A program made the position numbers and the translations under genes. Of a DNA stretch of 14,342 nucleotides, positions 7,496 through 13,429 are shown in pieces; positions within the stretch are counted from its first letter, which is position 1; each line of letters opens with the position of its first letter. The notes beneath the pieces were generated by a model, which saw nothing but the letters and a program-made list of their open reading frames with translations, did not search any database and was not told the origin of the DNA. Location of the stretch: contig JAOUKJ010000048.1 of the NCBI GenBank assembly GCA_029882675.1, forward strand, positions 1 through 14,342. Direction: 5' to 3'. This DNA comes from Cyclobacteriaceae bacterium. Its GTDB lineage: Bacteria > Bacteroidota > Bacteroidia > Cytophagales > Cyclobacteriaceae.

Positions 7496-7531
7496 ACCTT
7501 AATAATTCACACATATATGAATTATTAAGGT
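7496..7531. promoter_or_regulatory. 14-bp perfect inverted repeat upstream of the DUF5916 gene, possible operator
   Basis: ACCTTAATAATTCA (7496-7509) and its exact reverse complement TGAATTATTAAGGT (7518-7531) flank an 8-bp AT-rich centre; two further pairs form beyond one mismatch. No T-run follows the right arm, so it is not a plus-strand terminator. Its place 58 bp ahead of the GTG at 7590 suits an operator for a dimeric regulator or a leader hairpin. The regulator is unknown. Confidence 0.5.
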
Positions 7532-7558
7532 CAACGTTACTGTAAACATTATTTGGTG

Positions 7559-7588
7559 GGCGTAGACATTTTACGTTATTTTTACGCC
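7559..7588 (+). repeat. Short inverted repeat immediately ahead of the DUF5916 start codon
   Basis: GGCGTA (7559-7564) and TACGCC (7583-7588) are exact complements, with the right arm ending one base before the GTG at 7590. If transcribed, the stem would sit across the translation initiation region. The arms are short and the loop is 18 nt, so this may be chance. Confidence 0.3.
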
Positions 7589-7589
7589 T

Positions 7590-9821
7590 GTGAAAAATCT
7601 ACTGATACTGTTCTTTGCCTGTTTGCTGTCTGCTGCGGCAATGGCCCAAAATGGCCCCTATTATATTAAAAAATCCGAAGGCCCCATTGTTATTGATGGT
7701 GTGTTGGATGATATACCCTGGAGGTCTGCACAAGCCGCCACCGATTTTTATCAGTACTTTCCTGAAGATTCTATTCCAGCAAAACTCAAAACCGAGTTTA
7801 AGCTGACCTATGATGCGGAAAATATGTACCTGGCAGCGATTATGTACAACAGGAATATGGAACGTGAATATGTAGCGCCATCTCTGCGCAGAGACTATCT
7901 CGGTCGGGAAATTGACGTGATAACGCTTATTTTAGACACATTTCAGGATGGGACAAATGCTTTTATGTTTGGGGTAAATCCTTTTGGCAGTCAGCGAGAA
8001 GGCCTGATCTCCAACGGGGGTAACAGGTTGGAAAATTTTTCACTCTCATGGGACAACAAGTGGTATGCGGAAGCCCGGCAGGAAGCGGATTATTGGGCGG
8101 TAGAAATGGCTATCCCATTTAAAACGCTCCGGTTTAAGGATAATATAGATCGTTGGAATATTAATTTTTTCCGGATGGACAGCGATACGGGAGAGCGAAC
8201 GACATGGTCGCCTATAAGACGTAATTACGAGATTTATGCGCTGGCATTTAACCGGGAATTGGTTTGGGATACGCCGCTCAAAAAATCAGGGCCAAATGTT
8301 TCGTTTATTCCATATACCCTCGCCGGTGTGGATCGTGATTTCGAAAATGCTGCCCAGCAAACGCCCAATGGGCATGTGGCTTTCGGTGGTGATGCGAAGG
8401 TGGCTATCAGTTCAGCCTTAAATCTGGACATGACGATAAACCCGGACTTCTCACAGGTTGAGGTGGACGAACAAGTGACTAACCTTGATCGCTTTGAAAT
8501 ATTCTTCCCGGAGAAGAGGCAGTTCTTTCTGGAAAATGCCGACCTTTTCACCTCCTTTGGCCACCCCTTGCTCGCCAGGCCATTTTTTTCCCGGAAAATA
8601 GGCATTGCCATTGATTCCTCTACCGGCCAAAATGTACAAAATAAGATTCATTACGGAGCAAGAGTAAGTGGTAAGATTGATAACAACTGGCGAATAGGTT
8701 TGATGAACCTTCAGACTGCGGCTGATGAACAAATTGATTTGCCCGCAACCAATTATTCGGTAGCAGCAGTGCAGCGCAAGCTTTTTACCCGTTCGAATGT
8801 AGGGGCCATTTTTATTAATCAACAAACTACACGTGACTCACTCGGGGAGTTAACCTTTGCCCCCGATTCCTACCATCGCCTGGCTGGTGTGGACTACAAC
8901 CTGGCCTCCGCGGACAACCGATGGCTTGGCAAAGTCTTCTATCATCGTTCCTTTAATGAAAAAAACAACCCGGGACAATACTCCCATGCCGCTTATCTGC
9001 TCTACCGATCCCGATCCTGGCAGTTTGACTGGGCACATGTGCTTATTGGCGACAACTTTGAAGCACCGGCAGGTTTTGTGCCCCGCACAGGAATATTCAG
9101 AATTAACCCTTCACTTGGCTATTTTTTTCTTCCGGATAATAGCGTCTTCACGTTACATGAATTAAAAGGTGGGATGGAAATCTTCTGGAATCAGGATAGA
9201 ATGATCGACCGGCTGGCTTCAATAGAATATAATGCAGACTTCAGGACTACGGCCAGGCTGGAAACATCTGTCAACAGTGATTATATATTTCTGCAAGCTG
9301 AATTTGATCCAACCCGAACGGGGGGTATTGGTTTGCCCACAGGATCTGAATACAACTATACTTATATGAAATTTAGCTTTAGTTCAGACTTTCGTAGATT
9401 GATCGGAGTCAGGCTAAAAGGACAAGTCGGGCAATATTTTAATGGCAACAGGCTCAACCTCAATGCATCGTTTAATATTAGGCATATGCCTTTTGCTGCG
9501 GTTACATTGAGTGGCAACTACAATAGAATAAAACTCCCTCAACCCTATAGCAGCGCTAACTTATTCCTGATCGGACCGCGCATCGACATTACCATGACGA
9601 GGTCATTGTTTTTCACCACTTTTGTACAATATAATTCACAGATAAATAATATCAACATCAATTCCCGGTTTCAATGGCGATTTAAGCCGGTATCAGACCT
9701 GTTTATCGTTTATACGGATAACTATGGCACGGAAGATCCCTTTGATCCAGCCAACAGATTCTTGCTTTGGAAGAAAAACCGGGCGCTCGTGCTGAAACTC
9801 TCTTATTGGCTAAATCTATAA
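7590..9821 (+). CDS. CBM9-like/DUF5916 outer-membrane protein
   Basis: 743 residues from a GTG start. The signal peptide is clear (MKNLLILFFACLLSAAAMAQ, cleavage before N). Residues about 24-225 look like the carbohydrate-binding-family-9-like domain that opens DUF5916 proteins: GPIVIDGVLDDIPWRSAQAA, later YDAENMYLAAIMY and AFMFGVNPFGSQREG. From about 270 the typical DUF5916 segment follows (INPDFSQVEVDEQVTNLDRF, then FFPEKRQFFLENADLFTS), after which alternating beta-strands run to the C-terminus (LVLKLSYWLNL), as expected of an outer-membrane beta-barrel. Proteins of this type are common in Bacteroidota; their substrate is not established, so I give none. The gene stands alone between the small-gene terminator and a long non-coding region, and a 14-bp palindrome lies just upstream. 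Confidence 0.9.
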   Translation: MKNLLILFFACLLSAAAMAQNGPYYIKKSEGPIVIDGVLDDIPWRSAQAATDFYQYFPEDSIPAKLKTEFKLTYDAENMYLAAIMYNRNMEREYVAPSLRRDYLGREIDVITLILDTFQDGTNAFMFGVNPFGSQREGLISNGGNRLENFSLSWDNKWYAEARQEADYWAVEMAIPFKTLRFKDNIDRWNINFFRMDSDTGERTTWSPIRRNYEIYALAFNRELVWDTPLKKSGPNVSFIPYTLAGVDRDFENAAQQTPNGHVAFGGDAKVAISSALNLDMTINPDFSQVEVDEQVTNLDRFEIFFPEKRQFFLENADLFTSFGHPLLARPFFSRKIGIAIDSSTGQNVQNKIHYGARVSGKIDNNWRIGLMNLQTAADEQIDLPATNYSVAAVQRKLFTRSNVGAIFINQQTTRDSLGELTFAPDSYHRLAGVDYNLASADNRWLGKVFYHRSFNEKNNPGQYSHAAYLLYRSRSWQFDWAHVLIGDNFEAPAGFVPRTGIFRINPSLGYFFLPDNSVFTLHELKGGMEIFWNQDRMIDRLASIEYNADFRTTARLETSVNSDYIFLQAEFDPTRTGGIGLPTGSEYNYTYMKFSFSSDFRRLIGVRLKGQVGQYFNGNRLNLNASFNIRHMPFAAVTLSGNYNRIKLPQPYSSANLFLIGPRIDITMTRSLFFTTFVQYNSQINNININSRFQWRFKPVSDLFIVYTDNYGTEDPFDPANRFLLWKKNRALVLKLSYWLNL

Positions 9822-9896
9822 CTTGAATAATTCAGGATAAATTGTTGGGGAAGTAAATCCTCTATACCCGGTTTAACAAAGTATGGAAGGATGAAT

Positions 9897-9937
9897 GTGC
9901 TATTTTAGCACCTAAAATACGCTTGCGGATTTTAGGT
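9897..9937 (+). repeat. Three overlapping, mutually exclusive inverted repeats
   Basis: Hairpin A pairs GTGCTA (9897-9902) with TAGCAC (9906-9911). Hairpin B pairs TATTTTAG (9901-9908) with CTAAAATA (9912-9919). Hairpin C pairs ACCTAAAAT (9910-9918) with ATTTTAGGT (9929-9937), with an inner CG/CG pair. All arms are perfect and each shares bases with the next, so only some can form together. Either an RNA that switches folds or clustered half-sites (ATTTTAG in alternating orientation) would explain it. Confidence 0.55.
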
Positions 9938-9946
9938 ATGTATTAA

Positions 9947-9971
9947 AGAAAATGTTTAAAATACATTTTTT
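9947..9971 (+). terminator. A/T-rich hairpin with T-run, possible terminator of the DUF5916 transcript
   Basis: AAAATGT (9949-9955) pairs with ACATTTT (9963-9969) across a 7-nt loop, and the right arm merges into a run of six T's (9966-9971). The stem has almost no GC, so termination would be weak. Confidence 0.35.
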
Positions 9972-10031
9972 AGTGTACTTGAATAAGTGAGTAACCTGTA
10001 GATTAAAAACGGCGTATTCTTTTATACTTAA

Positions 10032-10047
10032 AACATTATTAAATGTT
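10032..10047. repeat. Small palindrome AACATT-N4-AATGTT
   Basis: Perfect 6-bp arms (10032-10037 and 10042-10047) around ATTA. It is compatible with a dimeric regulator site upstream of the FNR-type box, but short enough to arise by chance in AT-rich DNA. Confidence 0.3.
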
Positions 10048-10164
10048 CATGAAAGCCGCCTGTGGATTTAAGGTAGTATTTTAAAAACTAATCCTGGAGC
10101 CCTTAAACGATGATTTGAATGACTGAAAATATATAGAACCTTAAAATCTTTTTTTGGAGTCAGT

Positions 10165-10182
10165 GCTTGATGACCATCAAGC
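10165..10182. promoter_or_regulatory. FNR-type box, TTGAT-N4-ATCAA
   Basis: GCTTGATGACCATCAAGC is a perfect 8-bp inverted repeat with a 2-bp centre. Its core (10167-10180) equals the classical FNR consensus TTGAT-N4-ATCAA at all ten defined positions. It lies 157 bp upstream of the FNR-like gene at 10338. A near-consensus -7 box (TAGATTTT, 10206-10213) would place the start near 10217, about 43 bp from the box centre, close to the -41.5 spacing of FNR-activated promoters. The promoter part is inference. Confidence 0.65.
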
Positions 10183-10337
10183 AAAATCCATGGGTATTGT
10201 TCTTTTAGATTTTCCTTCCTATATTTAATAATTATTTTGTGATGAAATACCCAACGCATTTAATTGTATAGAATAATAGTACATTTATTGACCATCTGGT
10301 TTATTGATCAGGGATAGAAAATAATTATTACGCAATA

Positions 10338-11075
10338 ATGGACAATTTATTGTCAAAGGAAATTAGGGTCAAGCCCAACGGCCTGAATATTGATTGTTAT
10401 GAATGCCCAAGCCATCATTGTTCTTTACTTAAGTACTGTCTTCCTGAAAATATTGACCTGATCAACAACCGGAAAAGGTGTATGAGTGTGAAAAAGGGTC
10501 AGCAGGTTTTATACGAAAGGACGCTTGTTGATAAAATATTTTTTATCCAGACCGGGAAAGTAAAAGTTTATAAGACAGGAATAAATGGAAAACAACAAAT
10601 CATCAGGTTGTCCAAAACAGGTGACATCTTAGGACATAGGGGGTTGAATCGAAAGCTATATCCTATATCGGCCATTGCCCTGAGCGATACGATCCTTTGT
10701 GGCCTGGAAGTCAATGATTTTGTTAATGTGCTGCAAACAAATCCCAACCTGGCGTACCACCTGATGATGTTTTATGCGGATGAACTCTATTATTCTGAAA
10801 TAAAGACCAGAAACCTTGCCCAATTTTCTGTCAGAGAAAAGGTGGCCGATGCGTTATTGAATATTCAGGAATCATTCAAAATGTCAAATGAGTGTGAATC
10901 ACTGGGGGTTATCCTTAGTCGACAGGAAATAGCAGAAATAGCCGGAACCACCAAAGAGCAGGTTTCTAAAAACCTGGCAGACTTCAAGGATGAGGGCATT
11001 ATACAACTCAACGGCAAAGAAATCCTGATCCTCGACTGCGAGCGGTTGAAAGGTATTGTTGGTATTTCGGAATAA
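10338..11075 (+). CDS. Crp/Fnr-family transcriptional regulator with FNR-like cysteine set
   Basis: Cytoplasmic DNA-binding regulator of 245 residues, normal length. The N-terminus carries C20, C23, C28 and C34 (CYECPSHHCSLLKYC). A cyclic-nucleotide-binding-type beta-barrel spans about 50-135 (FFIQTGKVKVY, then QQIIRLSKTGDILGHRG), followed by the dimer helix (about 136-165) and a winged helix-turn-helix (about 190-232). C121 sits where E. coli FNR has its fourth cluster ligand, C122. The recognition helix has E207-x-x-S210-K211, matching FNR E209-x-x-S212-R213 apart from Lys for Arg. This suggests a [4Fe-4S] oxygen sensor that binds FNR-like sites, and such a site lies upstream, implying autoregulation. 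The spacing C-x2-C-x4-C differs by one residue from E. coli FNR (C-x2-C-x5-C). It is convergent with a pentaheme cytochrome, 6 bp away. The family is certain; oxygen sensing is inferred. Confidence 0.93.
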   Translation: MDNLLSKEIRVKPNGLNIDCYECPSHHCSLLKYCLPENIDLINNRKRCMSVKKGQQVLYERTLVDKIFFIQTGKVKVYKTGINGKQQIIRLSKTGDILGHRGLNRKLYPISAIALSDTILCGLEVNDFVNVLQTNPNLAYHLMMFYADELYYSEIKTRNLAQFSVREKVADALLNIQESFKMSNECESLGVILSRQEIAEIAGTTKEQVSKNLADFKDEGIIQLNGKEILILDCERLKGIVGISE

Positions 11076-11081
11076 AAAGCC

Positions 11082-12296
11082 TTACGGATTAGCCCCTCCA
11101 GCCGTTTCCTCAGCGGATACCTTAAAAGTATACTCCCTGTTTAAGATCTCTATATAAAGTGGATAATGGTCACCGAGTTTGTTGTATTCGGCATTGGCTT
11201 TGTTAAGTCGGTGTTTTTCCACCCTGACCAACATGCGATATTGTCCGGTATCCTGAAGTACCGGGGTAAACCGGTAGTTGACTTCTTCACCGGGATCCAG
11301 ATTATTGTCTGTTAGTTTTTTAGCTTCCGGGTACCATTCCCATTCTTCCCCGATCCGCTCTGTGAGGTGCTTCAGGGTGTCGCCGGCAACATCGAACAAA
11401 GTGAAATGAAACAGGATAAAACGTTCGGGATCACCGGTGGGTACACGGTGGCCGGCATGTTCGTTTTTGGCCCTGAAGTTGTAATTTAAGGGTTCTCCAG
11501 CCTGGTATGTTTCCAGTACTTCTGAGGGGTAAAAGGCCAGTCCGTTGAGTACAGTTGTTTGGACAGTATCGAATTTAGGGATACCTGATCCGGTAAAGTA
11601 ATGGCGGTGAGTCAATTTTTCCCCAAAACCGGGCATGATTTCGCGGGTAATCGGCTCCATATGGCAGCTTTTGCAGTCTTTTTCATCTGCAAAGGGTCCA
11701 GCTTTCCACTCATCGCCGGTTTCAAAGGTACAGGCCAGTTCGGGGGTGAGTACTGCAACAGCATTATGGCAATTGATACACAAATTTTCGGAAGAAAGGT
11801 GCACTGTGTCTTTGACCACCGGATGGGGAAGATTACCATTACCTCCTGTAGGCCCGATGATCACATTATCGCGCACATGACATGCCGCACAGGTAATCCC
11901 CTCCTTTTGAAGTTCGGGATCGAAAAGTGGATTTTTTTCCCTGACAGGTTGATAAATATCTCCGTCAATCAAACCTTTTACAATATATTCCTGCTGGTTT
12001 TGTAATGGAATATGGCAATTTATACACATAAAAGGGCTCGATTCCTTTTTTAATTCGGCCTGAAATTGCAAGTCAGACCAGGCATGAGCATGGGTGGATA
12101 ATTTCCATTCTTCATAATGGCTTGGATGGCAGATACCACAGTCGGCCGCTTTCAGCGAGGGCAGCCCTGCGGGAACCTCCTGCTGAGGCACAACCTTTTC
12201 CCACTTCTTGGTAAGAGGCAACATCGGTCCCTTTTTAGCACATTGCCAGGTGGTAAATAACATGAGAGCAAACAGTACCAGACTAATTCTTTTCAT
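11082..12296 (-). CDS. Pentaheme c-type cytochrome, probable lipoprotein
   Basis: 404 residues from the ATG at 12296. An ATG at 12320 would add 8 residues ahead of the signal peptide. The N-terminus MKRISLVLFALMLFTTWQCA is a signal peptide; Cys19 may be lipidated, though Gln at -1 is atypical for a lipobox. Five CxxCH haem-attachment motifs are visible: CGICH (53-57), CINCH (91-95), CAACH (136-140), CINCH (173-177) and CKSCH (208-212), so the protein should be exported and matured by a cytochrome c system. Further His residues (STHAHAW, LPHPV, THRHYF) could be distal ligands. Residues about 240-404 carry no haem and look beta-rich, with HAGHRVPTGDPERF, a motif style seen in multihaem cytochromes. 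Likely electron transfer in the envelope; the partner and substrate are unknown. Its stop lies 6 bp from that of the FNR-like regulator, a possible controller. Confidence 0.93.
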   Translation of the reverse strand: MKRISLVLFALMLFTTWQCAKKGPMLPLTKKWEKVVPQQEVPAGLPSLKAADCGICHPSHYEEWKLSTHAHAWSDLQFQAELKKESSPFMCINCHIPLQNQQEYIVKGLIDGDIYQPVREKNPLFDPELQKEGITCAACHVRDNVIIGPTGGNGNLPHPVVKDTVHLSSENLCINCHNAVAVLTPELACTFETGDEWKAGPFADEKDCKSCHMEPITREIMPGFGEKLTHRHYFTGSGIPKFDTVQTTVLNGLAFYPSEVLETYQAGEPLNYNFRAKNEHAGHRVPTGDPERFILFHFTLFDVAGDTLKHLTERIGEEWEWYPEAKKLTDNNLDPGEEVNYRFTPVLQDTGQYRMLVRVEKHRLNKANAEYNKLGDHYPLYIEILNREYTFKVSAEETAGGANP

Positions 12297-12478
12297 TTTT
12301 TTTACTTTATAACCCAACAAACTGCCACCTATTAAGTTTACGTTTGCAGTATTTGTAATCGATAACCCATCACTTGTTGGTTTTCTACACCAACCCTCCC
12401 CGTTGTTGTTCCTTACCTACAACAATCCACCTTCTTCAACCACTGCAAATTACAAAAGTTTTTTTCATACATTTATGC

Positions 12479-12488
12479 GACAATTGTC
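12479..12488. repeat. 10-bp palindrome GACAATTGTC just before the fructosamine-kinase start
   Basis: Perfect palindrome ending 5 bp ahead of the ATG at 12494. A near-consensus -7 box (TACATTTA, 12468-12475) lies just upstream, so the palindrome would fall at about the transcription start. It may be a regulator site or chance. Confidence 0.3.
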
Positions 12489-12493
12489 ACACA

Positions 12494-13381
12494 ATGTTAT
12501 CAGCCGTACCAAAACCTGTTCTAAAGGATTTAGCCCAATATCTTGAAAAGCAAGGACTTCCCCATAGAATCAAAAAATTCAAGCCTTGTTCAGGGGGTTG
12601 TATCAACAATGGTGGCGAATTGCTTACCGGCGAGGAAAGCTTTTTCCTGAAGTGGAATAGTGCCACCCGGTATCCGGCTATGTTTGCAACAGAAGGCAAG
12701 GGCCTGAAAAAGCTTCACAATACCGGGGCCATCAATCTGCCTGAATTTATTTATGATGGCGAAGCCGGAGAGTATGCCTATATCCTGATGGAGTTTATTC
12801 AACCCGGTGCGAGAAAGCCCAATTACTGGGAACTGTTCGGACAGCAATTGGCAGCTTTGCACGGGAATAGTTCGGAGCAATTTGGACTGGATCACGATAA
12901 CTATATCGGTTCACTGCCCCAGTACAACAATCCCCATTCCGATTGGCCAGCGTTTTTTATTATAGAACGACTGGAACGACAATTGCGTATGGCCTTTGAT
13001 GACCGGGCACTGGATCGGGCCATACAACGGCAGTTTGATGTGTTGTTTCCCCGGCTGGAAGGGTATTTCCCGGTAGAACAACCCGCCCTTATTCATGGCG
13101 ACCTCTGGGGTGGCAACCTGATCACCAATACCGTGGGAAATCCCTGCCTCATCGACCCGGCTGTGTATTATGGCCACCGTGAGGCAGAGCTGGCTTTTAC
13201 CCGATTGTTTGGTGGTTTTGACCGGGAGTTTTATCAGGTATACCAGGCCACTTTCCCACTGGAATCCGGATTTGATGAGCGCTGCGACCTGTACAACCTC
13301 TATCCTTTACTGGTACATGTCAACCTTTTTGGTGGGGGCTATGCCCTGCAGGTGAAAGGGATATTGAAGCGGTTTGTTTGA
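12494..13381 (+). CDS. Fructosamine/ketosamine-3-kinase family protein
   Basis: 295 residues from the ATG at 12494. The frame stays open upstream to an ATG at 12374, but those 40 residues are Cys- and Pro-rich, unlike the family, and the 295-residue length fits. These cytoplasmic ATP-dependent kinases phosphorylate sugars attached to protein amines (ribulosamines, fructosamines), helping to remove glycation; bacterial members generally prefer ribulosamine/erythrulosamine. Visible features: glycine-rich loop SGGCINNGGE (33-42), ATP-binding Lys in FFLKW (Lys53), hinge-side MEF (99-101), catalytic loop HGDLWGGN (201-208) and metal-binding Asp in LIDPAVYYGHRE (D221). C36 lies where plant and human FN3K have their redox-active P-loop Cys. 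The gene is divergent from the cytochrome and convergent with the hydrolase. Only about 48 bp separates it from the latter, and I see no clear terminator there. Confidence 0.92.
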   Translation: MLSAVPKPVLKDLAQYLEKQGLPHRIKKFKPCSGGCINNGGELLTGEESFFLKWNSATRYPAMFATEGKGLKKLHNTGAINLPEFIYDGEAGEYAYILMEFIQPGARKPNYWELFGQQLAALHGNSSEQFGLDHDNYIGSLPQYNNPHSDWPAFFIIERLERQLRMAFDDRALDRAIQRQFDVLFPRLEGYFPVEQPALIHGDLWGGNLITNTVGNPCLIDPAVYYGHREAELAFTRLFGGFDREFYQVYQATFPLESGFDERCDLYNLYPLLVHVNLFGGGYALQVKGILKRFV

Positions 13382-13429
13382 AAAAAGATAGTATTGCTAC
13401 CATATACTTATTACATATTACTCAAAGCA

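Larger units (their letters stand above)
9822..10337. other. AT-rich non-coding region rich in inverted repeats
   Basis: 516 bp between the DUF5916 and Fnr-like genes. I see no convincing coding sequence; the one open frame of note (10068-10259, minus) has no supporting features. The region holds a cluster of alternative hairpins (9897-9937), an A/T-rich hairpin with a T-run (9947-9971), a small palindrome (10032-10047), an FNR-type box (10165-10182) and the presumed promoter of the regulator. It could hide a small RNA. Confidence 0.7.

Noticed and set aside
10068..10259. Open frame of 63 codons on the minus strand inside the long non-coding gap
   Set aside because: Composition is basic and irregular, it spans the FNR box and presumed promoter, and no box or terminator supports it.
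12297..12320. Eight-residue N-terminal extension of the cytochrome from an ATG at 12320
   Set aside because: It would put MLGYKVKK ahead of a normal signal peptide that begins at the next Met.
12377..12395. GTTGG-N9-CCAAC inverted repeat between the cytochrome and kinase genes
   Set aside because: Five-base arms with a 9-bp spacer are readily expected by chance and no other feature supports it.
12374..12493. N-terminal extension of the fructosamine-kinase frame to an ATG at 12374
   Set aside because: The extra 40 residues are unlike the family and overlap the presumed promoter; the ATG at 12494 gives the usual length.
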